A stretch of DNA of 64,000 nt from Chitinilyticum aquatile DSM 21506 (GCF_000430805.1 NZ_KE387261.1:1-64000); one strand, 5' to 3'. Positions 52,534-61,257 are shown, numbered from the stretch's first letter. Notes: generated from the sequence alone by a model not told the origin. Made by a program: numbers and translations.

Positions 52534-53184
52534 TCAGAAGAAGTCGATCGTGCGTGCTTCCAGCTCTTTTTGCAGCTGGTGCTGATACAGTACTTCGGCG
52601 CGCATGAGCTGGTGTTCCTGGATGGGTAGCGGCGTGATGCGCCGGCAGTAGACATCGCCCGTGGCGGGGTCGGCAACGATCTTGCGGGCAAATTCTCCCC
52701 CCCAGTCACAGGCCAGCAACGGAATGCGCTCCGATGCCAGCCAGTCGCTCGCGAAGCGGATATTGGCCTCGCCCGCTTGCAGGCCGCGGCGCAGATTGAG
52801 CAGGTTGGCGCCGCCGAACGCCTTGGCACGCAGGCGCTCCCACGCTGCGCCCTGCTTGAGCATGCGGTTGATCAGGTTATCCATTGCCGCCATGCCGGCC
52901 AGGTTTGCATCGAGAGTACTGGTGCGCTTGTGCACATGCGGCAGCAGGAAGTGATTCATGCCAAATAGCCTTAGCTGCTGGTCATACAGGCAAACTGCCA
53001 CGCAGGAGCCAAGCAGGGTGGCAAGCGGGCGCTCGCGCTCGACACCAATCTGGCCGGGATGCAGGTTCAGGGCGATTTTTTCCAGATGGCGCGGGTAGGA
53101 GTGGCCATGATGCACGGGGGCGACAGCATTGGACGGCAAGGCGTCGCTTGCCGGTGGCAGTGGATTGGCGAGGAGGGCTGGCAT
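52534..53184 (-). CDS. cheD: Chemoreceptor glutamine deamidase CheD
   Basis: The 216-residue protein deamidates receptor glutamines and can bind CheC/CheY. The Cys-His pair is Cys61 in LLGSCVAVCLYD and His78 in FGMNHFLLP, 17 apart as in characterised CheD; Thr in the preceding ATLLG completes the triad region. The N-terminal 40 residues are not conserved and the start has a poor ribosome binding site, so it may begin later. It stands alone, away from a che operon. Confidence 0.9.
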   Translation of the reverse strand: MPALLANPLPPASDALPSNAVAPVHHGHSYPRHLEKIALNLHPGQIGVERERPLATLLGSCVAVCLYDQQLRLFGMNHFLLPHVHKRTSTLDANLAGMAAMDNLINRMLKQGAAWERLRAKAFGGANLLNLRRGLQAGEANIRFASDWLASERIPLLACDWGGEFARKIVADPATGDVYCRRITPLPIQEHQLMRAEVLYQHQLQKELEARTIDFF

Positions 53185-53257
53185 CCCTGCAGCATAGGTG
53201 ATCCGCTGCTGCTTGCCTTGCCGATTTGCGTGCGCTACGAAACCGGGCAGAAACCGC

Positions 53258-53297
53258 TATAATCCGCCCATCTTTCGCCGCCGTGCGCGGCGTTTTT
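53258..53297 (+). promoter_or_regulatory. -10 box and attenuator-like hairpin before the VOC-TrmB gene
   Basis: TATAAT (53258-53263) is a perfect -10 without a clear -35. Just downstream CGCCGC (53276-53281) pairs with GCGGCG (53287-53292) and is followed by TTTTTC, an intrinsic terminator shape, 17 bases before the coding start. It may end cryptic transcripts or attenuate this gene. Confidence 0.5.
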
Positions 53298-53313
53298 CTT
53301 TTGCGGAACAGTC

Positions 53314-54303
53314 ATGAGTGAAAAAAAACTGCATCTGGCACTTGGGGTCAGCGATCTGGCAGCCAGTATCGCCGATTACAGCCGTCGCCTTGGTGCCAAG
53401 CCGGTTGTGGTGGTGGATGGCGAGTACGCGCTGTGGCGCACCAAAACACTGAATGTTTCGATCCGCCAGGCCGAGGGGGCCGCGGGTCTGCGCCACCTTG
53501 GCTGGGAGGACCCGGACGCCAGCAGAATCAGCAGCGAGAGCGATTGCAATGGTCTGATCTGGGAGCATTTCAGTGCCGCGCAGCAGGCCGAGGAAATCAA
53601 CTGCCTCTGGCCACAGGCCGATTATCAGCCGGATGCGCGGCATCGTCGCATCAAATCCTTCGTATTGCGGCAGGGGCACCTGTCGAAGGGGCAGGAAAAG
53701 GCGCTGTACGATTTCGGTCCGCGCTTCTGCATTCCCTATGCTGCCGAGCCGCTTGATCTGGATGCGGCCTTTGGCCGCCATGCCCCGCGCGTGCTGGAAA
53801 TCGGTTTCGGCATGGGACAGGCTACGGCAGAAATCGCAGCCGGCCGGCCGGACACCGATTTCGTCGGCGTCGAGGTGCACACGCCCGGCGTCGGCAGCCT
53901 GCTGAAGCTGGTGGGTGAAGGCAATATCGGCAATGTGCGCATCATCCAGCACGATGCGGTGGAAGTGCTGCAGCACATGCTGGCACCGGACGCGCTCGAC
54001 GGCGTGCACATTTACTTCCCCGACCCGTGGCACAAGAAACGCCATCACAAGCGCCGCCTGATCCAGCCGGAATTCGTGCAGCTGCTGCTGAGCCGCCTGA
54101 AGCCGGGGGGCTACATCCATCTGGCGACCGACTGGGAAGACTACGCCATCCAGATGCTCGACGTGCTGTCTGCCACGCCGCAGCTGGAAAATACGGCGGA
54201 TGGCTACGCGCCGCGCCCGGATTATCGTCCGCTGACCAAGTTCGAAAACCGCGGCATCAGGCTGGGGCACGGTGTCTGGGATCTGGTCTTCCGCAAGAAA
54301 TAG
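53314..54303 (+). CDS. trmB: VOC domain-TrmB fusion: tRNA (guanine-N7-)-methyltransferase
   Basis: The 329-residue protein is about 90 residues longer than TrmB (239 in E. coli). Residues 109-329 are a full Trm[21 protein letters not shown] motif EIGFGMG (162-168), [14 protein letters not shown] (235-248), TKFENRG and the C-terminal HGVWDL. It methylates G46 N7 in tRNA. Residues 5-97 look like a half-size VOC/glyoxalase domain: [13 protein letters not shown] start, then [10 protein letters not shown] and LIWEHF, offering His7, His61 and Glu84 as possible metal ligands. No ATG, GTG or TTG lies between the domains before the conserved TrmB motif, so the fusion appears obligatory. Confidence 0.9.
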   Translation: MSEKKLHLALGVSDLAASIADYSRRLGAKPVVVVDGEYALWRTKTLNVSIRQAEGAAGLRHLGWEDPDASRISSESDCNGLIWEHFSAAQQAEEINCLWPQADYQPDARHRRIKSFVLRQGHLSKGQEKALYDFGPRFCIPYAAEPLDLDAAFGRHAPRVLEIGFGMGQATAEIAAGRPDTDFVGVEVHTPGVGSLLKLVGEGNIGNVRIIQHDAVEVLQHMLAPDALDGVHIYFPDPWHKKRHHKRRLIQPEFVQLLLSRLKPGGYIHLATDWEDYAIQMLDVLSATPQLENTADGYAPRPDYRPLTKFENRGIRLGHGVWDLVFRKK

Positions 54304-54313
54304 TGGCTGTTGC

Positions 54314-54362
54314 GGGTATAAGCCTGTGGCCTTTGCGATCTAAGGGGTACAGGCCTATATCC
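54314..54362. repeat. Dispersed GGGTAT palindrome, copy 8
   Basis: GGGTATAAGCCTGTGGCC (54314-54331) pairs with GGGGTACAGGCCTATATCC (54344-54362), with the core slightly changed to TGTGGCCTTTG. It lies between the convergent VOC-TrmB gene and the 50-codon gene. Confidence 0.75.
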
Positions 54363-54376
54363 GATTGGGTATTGCT

Positions 54377-54529
54377 TCAGTCGACCATATCCTGGTGTTC
54401 GAAGTGGCCACGCCCGGTGGCCAGAATATGATCTTCGTCGTGCAGGCGGTTGTAGAGCGCTTCGAGCTCGGTATCGCTGAGCTTATCCAGTAAATCGAGT
54501 ATGCCTTGCAGTACCTGGTTGCGGGTCAT
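54377..54529 (-). CDS. Small 50-residue protein of unknown function
   Basis: A 50-codon frame begins MTRNQVLQGILDLLDKLSDT and continues ELEALYNRLHDEDHIL, ending HQDMVD. GGAG sits six bases before the ATG. The sequence is acidic, with two predicted amphipathic helices. It fills a gap between a repeat and the upstream region of the flgP-like gene. I do not recognise it; the good ribosome site and helix pattern argue that it is real. Confidence 0.65.
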   Translation of the reverse strand: MTRNQVLQGILDLLDKLSDTELEALYNRLHDEDHILATGRGHFEHQDMVD

Positions 54530-54652
54530 GGTTTTCTCCAGAAGTGAGGCCTGCATGCAGCATAGTCTGTGCTTGCCGGGTGCGCTGCTGGCTTGTCGCT
54601 GCCGGCTGCTCTAGACTTGAAGCCGGTTGATCGGTGCAAAAGGAATCGGATC

Positions 54653-55192
54653 ATGAAAGCATGGCAGGTAGTGCTACTGGGTGCGTGGGCAATGCTGCTG
54701 GCAGGATGTGCCGGCATGGGATCGTCGCAGCAGGCCGCCGCGCCGGCAGTGAGCCTGCCGGCCAAGGTGACGGCAGTGGGGTATGGCACGACGCCGACGG
54801 CAGAGGGCTTGTCGCCGGACCAGCGCCGCATGATGGCGATCCGCGCCTCCAAACTTGATGCCTACCGCGCACTGGCCGAAACCGTCGCCGGGCTGAAGAT
54901 TACCGGCAGCAGCACAGTCAATGCCGTCGCGCTGACCAATGACAGTTTCCGCGTGTATGTCGATGCCTATCTGCGCGGCGCTCGCCTGGTGAGCATTACG
55001 CCCTTGCCCGGCAACGGCTATGAAACCGTGCTGGAACTGAATCTTTCGCCCGACTTCCAGCAGGGCGCAACGCAGGCCGCCGCGCCGGCCCGGGTACAGG
55101 ATGCCGCCACTGCCGGCGAGGTGCCTGCGGCAGAAAATACCGTGCGTCCGGTAACGCGCTCGGGCAGCAACAACTACTACCTGGCTGAATGA
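54653..55192 (+). CDS. flgP: LPP20-family outer membrane lipoprotein (FlgP-like)
   Basis: A 179-residue lipoprotein with lipobox LLAGC; Cys21 would be lipidated. The LPP20 core has RRMMAIRASKLDAYRALAET and KITGSSTV. FlgP forms the basal disk or H-ring beneath the flagellar outer membrane ring in Vibrio and Campylobacter. The symbol rests on family plus its coupling to the FlgT-like gene (ATGA overlap). Confidence 0.8.
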   Translation: MKAWQVVLLGAWAMLLAGCAGMGSSQQAAAPAVSLPAKVTAVGYGTTPTAEGLSPDQRRMMAIRASKLDAYRALAETVAGLKITGSSTVNAVALTNDSFRVYVDAYLRGARLVSITPLPGNGYETVLELNLSPDFQQGATQAAAPARVQDAATAGEVPAAENTVRPVTRSGSNNYYLAE

Positions 55193-56451
55193 TGCATAGA
55201 TGGGCAATCCCCTGCTTTTCCGGCCTGCTGGCCTTGTGCCTGCACGCCGGCGCGGCGCAGTTCAGCGGCATGGCGCCGATCGGATCGGGCGGCATTGAGC
55301 CGGCTCGCGCGGCGGCCATCAGCGATGCTTTGCAGAATGCCAGCCTGGCCGCCGGAGCAACCGTGCGCGGCACATCCGACAGCCAGACTGGCGGCTATAG
55401 CGAACAGACCTCCGTACAGGGGGCGCCAGTTGGCGACTATCAGCTGCTGAAGGAATGGCAGTCCGACGGTTTCTGGCATGTCATCCTCGATGTCAGGCCC
55501 GCAATGGCCAGCGCAAGCGGAACCGCCTTGCCGAGCGCCTGCGGTTTTGACCGCTATCGCCGCAAGGTATTGCTGACGCATTTCTACGTGCAGCAGCCCA
55601 GCCAGACCACCGACCTGCTGCGGGTGCCCGAAGGCATGCAGGCCTATCTGGCGCGCCAGTTGCGCGATACCGGGCATTATCTGCCGCAGCAGGCGGCATA
55701 CCAGGCCGCGTTCCAGTTCAGCCCCCGTTTCATCGAGCCGCAGCAGTTGCCCGAGCGTGTGCACGAACTTGCGCAACGTTATGGAACACAGTTTGTCATC
55801 GGTGGCATCGTGCGCGACGCAGGCAGCAGCGGGCAGCGTCTGAAGCTGGGCCTGGGCAGTGATGTGCGCGAAGGCGAGAGCAAGCAGATTCTGAATGTTC
55901 CGGGAGCCCGCTTTACCCAGCTTGGCGTCAAGACCACGCCGACCGATCGCCGCTTTGATGTGGAGGTGTTTGTCTATGACGGTATTTCCGGGGCCATGCT
56001 GGCACGGCAGATGTATGCCGGACAGGCTTCGGGTGAAGTCTTGCAGCGGGAAGGTACCGAGTTCGGCTCGCCGCGCTTCTTTGCCACCGATTATGGCCGG
56101 ATGGTGCAGGAGCAATTGCAGAAAGTGGGGCAGTTGCTGGATGAGGCGGTGGCCTGCCTGCCTATGACAGCGCGGGTCGTGAGGGTGGAAGGCCGGCAGG
56201 TGTATTTTGATGCCGGCGCAGAAGTTGGCATCCGGCCGGGCGACCGGCTGCAGGTATACCGCCTGCAGCCCGATACCCTGCCGCTGCAGAGTGTTGCCGC
56301 GCCGCAGGGCAGTACGCTAGGCATGCCCGAGAAACGCACAGGCAAGCTGAAGGTTACCGCCGTTCAGCCGCTGTTTTCCACGGGTACCGTGGAAGGCGTG
56401 GTGGCACCGGGTGATTATGTGCGTATCGAAGTGAAGGAGACTGCACAATGA
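55189..56451 (+). CDS. flgT: FlgT-like flagellar H-ring protein
   Basis: The 420-residue periplasmic protein has a signal peptide ending LHAGA. The N-terminal part (GSGGIEPARAAAISDALQNA) resembles the LPP20-like FlgT_N domain; the middle part has YGTQFVIGGIVRD and FDVEVFVYDGISG as in FlgT_M; the C-terminal domain, with VYFDAGAEVGIRPGDRLQVY, matches FlgT_C. In Vibrio, FlgT builds the H-ring and helps place MotX/Y and FlgP. It overlaps both neighbours by ATGA. Two starts, 55189 and 55192, are equivalent. Confidence 0.85.
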   Translation: MMHRWAIPCFSGLLALCLHAGAAQFSGMAPIGSGGIEPARAAAISDALQNASLAAGATVRGTSDSQTGGYSEQTSVQGAPVGDYQLLKEWQSDGFWHVILDVRPAMASASGTALPSACGFDRYRRKVLLTHFYVQQPSQTTDLLRVPEGMQAYLARQLRDTGHYLPQQAAYQAAFQFSPRFIEPQQLPERVHELAQRYGTQFVIGGIVRDAGSSGQRLKLGLGSDVREGESKQILNVPGARFTQLGVKTTPTDRRFDVEVFVYDGISGAMLARQMYAGQASGEVLQREGTEFGSPRFFATDYGRMVQEQLQKVGQLLDEAVACLPMTARVVRVEGRQVYFDAGAEVGIRPGDRLQVYRLQPDTLPLQSVAAPQGSTLGMPEKRTGKLKVTAVQPLFSTGTVEGVVAPGDYVRIEVKETAQ

Positions 56452-56792
56452 TGGCCTCGCGGGTGTTGCACATGGTGGCATTGGCCGGGGCGTGCTGGCT
56501 GCTGGCGGAGCCGGTACTGGCCAGCGGCAGCAGTCATGCGCCAGCCAGAAAGGCGGCTGTGCGTGCTCCGGCATATACAGGCCCGGGGCAGGTGACTGTT
56601 TTGCCAATCACTGCGCTGCCGCGCGGGGCGATTCTCCCACCTGCCCGCAGCATTCCACGCGCCGCTGCCACTGCGGTCACCGGTGAGTCGCAGCCTGCCG
56701 GCAAAGTCCCTGCTGTGGCAAAAAAACCGGGCAACGACTTTTACATCGTGAATAACCCCGAGTTACGCTGGCAGTTCTACAGCTACCCCTGA
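56448..56792 (+). CDS. Small exported protein in the flgP-flgT operon
   Basis: The 114-residue protein has a signal peptide ending PVLASGSS, then a Pro/Ala-rich middle and the end DFYIVNNPELRWQFYSYP. I do not recognise it. It overlaps flgT by four bases and is the last gene, so it may act with the H-ring proteins. Confidence 0.78.
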   Translation: MMASRVLHMVALAGACWLLAEPVLASGSSHAPARKAAVRAPAYTGPGQVTVLPITALPRGAILPPARSIPRAAATAVTGESQPAGKVPAVAKKPGNDFYIVNNPELRWQFYSYP

Positions 56793-56798
56793 GACGTA

Positions 56799-57512
56799 CT
56801 ATTTGCATTCCAGCTGCTGGATGCTGGCGCCGCGGTATTTGCTGTTGAAGCGCTTGAGCGCAGTCAGTTGTTCCGGAGTGACATTCTGCGCGGTGAATTC
56901 CGCATGGCGTACCGTGTCGTCGCGTTCGCGCACGACAGCGGATTTCACACCCTTGGCACGAAATTCTTCCAGTGCCCGTTCACCGGCTTCCCGGGTTGAA
57001 TAAATGCCTAGCGAAATGGCGTTCTGCCAGCGCCGGCCGTCGTTGACGATGAAGTAATCGTCGACGCCCAGTTCCTTGAGCTGCGCGGCCTTGCTTTTGG
57101 CCTGTTCAAGCGTGTCGAGTGGGGGAATGTAAACCCAGACCTTGCTGCTTTCCGGACTGCTTTTTTCGCTGGCCTGCAAGGCAAGGTCTTCCAGATTCTT
57201 GCGCGCCGCCGCGATCTGGTCACCGGTCAGTCCCTGCCAGCGAATGTTGCACAGCTGGCCATTCTGTACAGGCTGGCTGGCTGCCTTTTCCGGTACGGGC
57301 GTAGGCTGAATCCGGTCGTTGCTGTCTTCTGCGGCAACTGTGCTGGCTTGTGCCGTTTCCGTATATGCCTCGTCGGGGCTGACGATACGGATAGCGCTGG
57401 CGTTGACCTCGCGCAGGGCGAGATTCTGCTGCGGTACGGAGGCCGGTAGCAGGCGCGCGAATGCGAAAATTGCCGCATTGGCGGCCAGCAGCACAATAAA
57501 CAGCCATTTCAT
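56799..57512 (-). CDS. SPOR domain protein
   Basis: A 237-residue membrane-anchored protein with one N-terminal helix (MKWLFIVLLAANAAIF). The SPOR-like domain at about 120-205 has KAAQLKELGVDDYFIVNDG and ISLGIYSTREAGERALEEF. SPOR domains bind glycan strands lacking stem peptides, usually at the division septum. Last gene of hslV-birA-coaX-SPOR; it overlaps coaX by four bases. Confidence 0.88.
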   Translation of the reverse strand: MKWLFIVLLAANAAIFAFARLLPASVPQQNLALREVNASAIRIVSPDEAYTETAQASTVAAEDSNDRIQPTPVPEKAASQPVQNGQLCNIRWQGLTGDQIAAARKNLEDLALQASEKSSPESSKVWVYIPPLDTLEQAKSKAAQLKELGVDDYFIVNDGRRWQNAISLGIYSTREAGERALEEFRAKGVKSAVVRERDDTVRHAEFTAQNVTPEQLTALKRFNSKYRGASIQQLECK

Positions 57513-58261
57513 GGCAGAAATACTCCTTCGCCGGCAGTCCGCAATGCGGCCAGTCCGTGTAGCGCGAGATTATCCATCAGCTGTACCGGCTTGTTAAGTT
57601 TGTCGGCCAGTTGTGCGGCATCGCCACCGCTCAGAATGATCAATGGCTCATCGCCATCATGGCGGGCCAGGTCGGCGTGCAGATGTTCCACGCTTGCGGT
57701 CAGTGCGGTCAGGCAGCCGCTGGCAATGGCGTCCGCCGTTTGCCGGGGGAAGGTCTGGTATTGCCCGTCGCACAATGGCAGTCGTGCGGTATGCTGGTGC
57801 AGCGCAAGGCGCTGCAGGTAATAACCCGGCAGGATGTAACCGCCAAGAAAATGTCCGCGGCGGCTGAGTGCATCAATCACGCACGCGGTGCCGGCGGATA
57901 CGACAATCAGCCCGCAATCAGGCCAGGCGTGGCGTGCTCCGATCAGGGCGGCCCAGCGGTCGCTGCCCAGTTGCTGCGGATCGTAATCACTGTAGAGGCC
58001 GGCGGCCGACGTCGAGGGTTTCAGCCAGTGCACGGTCAACTGCCAGTGTTCAAGACACCAGTACCGGATGGCTTCCTGCAGGGCATTGCTGCCCACGGCA
58101 CAACCGCAGACATGGGTAGGGCGGGGGAGATGTTGCCAGTCGGCAAAAAGCAGTTCGGCACTTGCGGCGTAGCCCGAGGCTTGCCACTCGCCGGAGGTAT
58201 TCTTGTCCGTGTTCAGGGCCCATTTGGTTCGGGTATTGCCCAGATCAATCAGTAGTTCCAT
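57509..58261 (-). CDS. coaX: Type III pantothenate kinase
   Basis: The 250-residue enzyme phosphorylates pantothenate, the first step of CoA synthesis. Features are the ASKHA phosphate-1 motif LLIDLGNTRTKWAL, LGSDRWAALIGA, and VSAGTACVIDAL. It is paired with birA two bases upstream, as commonly seen in betaproteobacteria. Confidence 0.93.
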   Translation of the reverse strand: MELLIDLGNTRTKWALNTDKNTSGEWQASGYAASAELLFADWQHLPRPTHVCGCAVGSNALQEAIRYWCLEHWQLTVHWLKPSTSAAGLYSDYDPQQLGSDRWAALIGARHAWPDCGLIVVSAGTACVIDALSRRGHFLGGYILPGYYLQRLALHQHTARLPLCDGQYQTFPRQTADAIASGCLTALTASVEHLHADLARHDGDEPLIILSGGDAAQLADKLNKPVQLMDNLALHGLAALRTAGEGVFLP

Positions 58262-58263
58262 GG

Positions 58264-59223
58264 TCAGCCTCGGCGCAGGCTGATGTCGCCGCTGCCCAGC
58301 AAAATCTCGCCCTCGGTGGTGCGCAAGCGCAAGCTGCCGTCGCTGCTGATTCCACAGGCAATGCCGTGTTGCGTGCTGCCATCAGGCAGATAGGCGGTTA
58401 CTGGCTGGTTTTGCCAGGCGTGACGCCGCTCCCAGCCCGCCTGCAGCGCGGATGTGAAGCCCTGGCGGGAAAAGGTCCGCAGCATGGTTTCGAGATTGGC
58501 GAGCAGCTGGCCAAGCAGTTCGTTCCGCCCGCAGCGCAGGCCATGCTCCTGCAGGCCAGCGGCGACTTGGCCAGTATCCTGCCCTGGGGGGGCAAGGTTC
58601 AGTCCGATGCCGATGACCAGCAGTGAGGGGCCGAGTGCGTCGCCCTGCATTTCGATCAGGATGCCTCCGGCTTTGCCCCAGTCTTCGCTGGCAGGAAGCA
58701 GGAGGTCGTTGGGCCATTTCAGTGCAATCCGGGCAACTCCGGCCTGCGCCAGTGTCTCTGCCACGGTCAGGCCAACGGCAAGCGGCAATCCGGCAAGCCG
58801 GTCAGGGCCGCCATCAAATTGCCAGGCAAGTGAAAACAGGAGCGAGGCCCCGGCTTGCCCTTGCCAGCGTCGTCCTCGCCGGCCGCGCCCTCCGGTTTGC
58901 CATTCTGCGGCCAGTGCCTGTCCGTGCTGTGCCTGCACCAGCAGCTGGCGATTGGTCGATTCGGTTTCGCTGCAGCAGCGGATGCAGAGCTGTGTATCTG
59001 CGGCTAGCTGGCTGGCAATCCGGGCTTCATCGAGCCATTCGATGGGGTGTATCAGCTTGTAGCCAACACCATGCTTGCGCTCCAGGCGTATACCATAGGT
59101 TTCACTCTGGGCGAGCGCCCCCGATATGGAGGCGCGAGAACATGCGAAACGCTCGGCAAGCGCAGCACCGGAGGTGTAATGGTCTGCATTGAGTGAACGC
59201 AGGATTGCGAGGGTGTCAGCCAT
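58264..59223 (-). CDS. birA: Bifunctional biotin-protein ligase/biotin repressor
   Basis: The 319-residue protein has an N-terminal winged helix (TSGAALAERFACSRASISGA) and a biotin-protein ligase domain with GGRGRRGRRW (biotinyl-AMP loop) and KWPNDLLL. It biotinylates acetyl-CoA carboxylase and likely represses biotin genes. It starts three bases after hslV. Confidence 0.94.
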   Translation of the reverse strand: MADTLAILRSLNADHYTSGAALAERFACSRASISGALAQSETYGIRLERKHGVGYKLIHPIEWLDEARIASQLAADTQLCIRCCSETESTNRQLLVQAQHGQALAAEWQTGGRGRRGRRWQGQAGASLLFSLAWQFDGGPDRLAGLPLAVGLTVAETLAQAGVARIALKWPNDLLLPASEDWGKAGGILIEMQGDALGPSLLVIGIGLNLAPPGQDTGQVAAGLQEHGLRCGRNELLGQLLANLETMLRTFSRQGFTSALQAGWERRHAWQNQPVTAYLPDGSTQHGIACGISSDGSLRLRTTEGEILLGSGDISLRRG

Positions 59224-59226
59224 GCA

Positions 59227-59760
59227 TCACAGTGTTTCGATGACGTGATTCTGATTGGTGTAGATGCAGATATCGCCCGCAATTTCGAGGGCTTTTTTGA
59301 CCACCACGTCGGGAGGAAGCTCGGTGTTTTCAAACAGGGCGCGCGCTGCGGCCTGCGCAAAAGCACCACCGGAGCCGATGGCGGCGATGCCCTGTTCGGG
59401 CTCCAGCACATCGCCGTTGCCGGTGATGACCAGGGTGGCTGTGGGGTCGGCGACGATCAGCATGGCCTCCAGCCGGCGCAGTGCCCGATCGGTGCGCCAG
59501 TCCTTGGCGAGCTCGACGGCGGCACGGGTGAGTTGACCCTGGTGTTTTTCCAGCTTGGCTTCAAAGCGTTCGAAAAGGGTAAAGGCATCGGCCGTGCCGC
59601 CTGCAAAACCGACGATGACCTTGTCGTTGTAGAGCTTGCGCACTTTTCGTGCAGTGCCCTTGATGACCACGTTGCCGAGTGTCACCTGGCCATCGCCGCC
59701 AACCGCCACCTGGTTGCCACGGCGAACGGATACGATCGTGGTGCCGTCGAATTGCTGCAT
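59227..59760 (-). CDS. hslV: HslV protease subunit
   Basis: The 177-residue peptidase of the HslUV complex has its catalytic Thr exposed after removal of MQQFDG ([10 protein letters not shown]), with [16 protein letters not shown] and [24 protein letters not shown] precedes the ATG. Its ATPase partner hslU, normally next to it, is absent; birA follows instead. Confidence 0.96.
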   Translation of the reverse strand: MQQFDGTTIVSVRRGNQVAVGGDGQVTLGNVVIKGTARKVRKLYNDKVIVGFAGGTADAFTLFERFEAKLEKHQGQLTRAAVELAKDWRTDRALRRLEAMLIVADPTATLVITGNGDVLEPEQGIAAIGSGGAFAQAAARALFENTELPPDVVVKKALEIAGDICIYTNQNHVIETL

Positions 59761-59829
59761 TGCTTGCTCCGCGTGAGGAATGTCAGGCTTTCAGATGGAG
59801 GCGTAGGCCGGCAAGTCAAGGCGGAGGGT

Positions 59830-61068
59830 TTAATTCCCTTTGCGGCGGCTGACGTTGACCAGATCAGTGATGCCCATCAGGCGCAACAGACCATAGACCA
59901 TTTCATTGGCCTGGATGATGCGCACGGGCTTGTCCTGGATGGACATGAACAGATTGAGCAGCAGGCCTGCTGATTCGAAATCGATGCGCCTTACCTGACG
60001 CAGATTGATGATGACTTGCGGGTGCGATTGCGCATGCGCCCGGATGGTGTCCAGCGCATCGCCCTGTTTGGCGGAAATGTCGCCACTCAGGGCCAGTCCG
60101 TCCTGAGGTGCCGGCTGGCTGGCATCGAGTTCAGCCTTGGCCTTGGCCTCATCGGCAGCGACCTGGCTCGCGGTGCGCGGCGCATGGCGGGCGTCCCAGG
60201 ATGGCGGGGAGACCTCGTATGTAATGGCGTAATCGACCGCCAGATTTTCGAATTCTTCCTGCAGTCCCAGTGCCTGGTAAATTTCGATCAGCAGCAGCCA
60301 GAACGGCGCCTCGGCCGGCATGCGTCGGCCAACCTCGATCCTGGATTGCAGCAACTGGGCAATATGCTGCGAGCCGAGTACCTGAAGGCTTACCTTGCGT
60401 TTCTTTGCCTGCTGGCAGCCAACCAGCAGCTCGGCTGCGCCCAGTGTGTCGATGTCCTGCACCTTGCTGAAGTCAGCGCGCAGAACCGGGGTAGAGGCCA
60501 GTGCCGCCATGAAACGGTTGATTTCACCGCCGATGGTCTCGGCCGTCAGTTTTTCCGCAAAAGCATGGTAGTTGCTGGTCGCGGCATTTTTGCTCGCGGC
60601 GGCAGGAGGCTGATTGCTGCTGGCATCCCAGATTGGCGGCGAGGTTTCGAATTCGAGTACATAGTCCAGTGCGAGTGCATCAAACAGCTGGCGCTTGCCC
60701 GTCTGCTGATACAGCTCGAAGAGCATCAGCCAGGATTCCAGCCGCCGTTTGCCCTTGATCTGCGGAATTTCTGCTTCGAGAACGGCGATGGCGGCATCGG
60801 GCTGGTTGTTGGCATGCAGCATGACTGCCTGCTCTTCACTTGGTGTCAGACTTTCCGAGCCCACTTCCACTTCAATGGTCAGGTCTGAAAGATCATAACC
60901 GTTCTGGCTGTCGGGTTTGGTCGCAGGGGAGGGGGCGGATTGCTCCGCTGCTTTGCCTGTTGTACCGGCAGGAGTTGCGGGCGTGACAGCGCCTGCGTCT
61001 GTCCGCATCTTGCTGGCCGGTCCTCTGGCATCATCCTGATCTTTCTTGCGGAAAAAAGAAAATACCAC
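59830..61068 (-). CDS. Duplicated STAS-domain protein
   Basis: The 412-residue cytosolic protein is built as a tandem repeat. Each half has a helical module (SWLMLFELYQQTGKRQLFD; FWLLLIEIYQALGLQEEF) ending in a shared motif (ETSPPIWDA; EVSPPSWDA), then a STAS fold (GEINRFMAALASTPV at about 190; SGDISAKQGDALDTI at about 330). The second STAS has VRRIDFESAGLLLNLF, like anti-sigma antagonist and MlaB/SulP STAS domains but without an obvious phospho-Ser context. A low-complexity N-terminal tail follows FSFFRKKDQD. Function unknown; it may share a transcript with hslV. Confidence 0.82.
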   Translation of the reverse strand: MVFSFFRKKDQDDARGPASKMRTDAGAVTPATPAGTTGKAAEQSAPSPATKPDSQNGYDLSDLTIEVEVGSESLTPSEEQAVMLHANNQPDAAIAVLEAEIPQIKGKRRLESWLMLFELYQQTGKRQLFDALALDYVLEFETSPPIWDASSNQPPAAASKNAATSNYHAFAEKLTAETIGGEINRFMAALASTPVLRADFSKVQDIDTLGAAELLVGCQQAKKRKVSLQVLGSQHIAQLLQSRIEVGRRMPAEAPFWLLLIEIYQALGLQEEFENLAVDYAITYEVSPPSWDARHAPRTASQVAADEAKAKAELDASQPAPQDGLALSGDISAKQGDALDTIRAHAQSHPQVIINLRQVRRIDFESAGLLLNLFMSIQDKPVRIIQANEMVYGLLRLMGITDLVNVSRRKGN

Positions 61069-61257
61069 GCGACTTCCTTGCCGCCTTGTCTGGCGTATTC
61101 AACCAAGATTCCTATTGTAGCTGCTGGAACCCCATTAAGTCAGCTCGGATTACACCCTAGCGCGTGTTTGTTACGCTGATCTGCCCGGATGGTGGGCGGT
61201 GTCATGACAAGCCGGGAAGCTTGGGTTAGATTGACGCTGACGACATGATATTCAAAG

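Noticed and set aside
54530-54652. Sigma-54 or sigma-28 promoter before the flgP-like gene
   Set aside because: TGGCTTGTCGCTGCC has the wrong spacing for -24/-12, and no TAAA/GCCGATAA pair is present.
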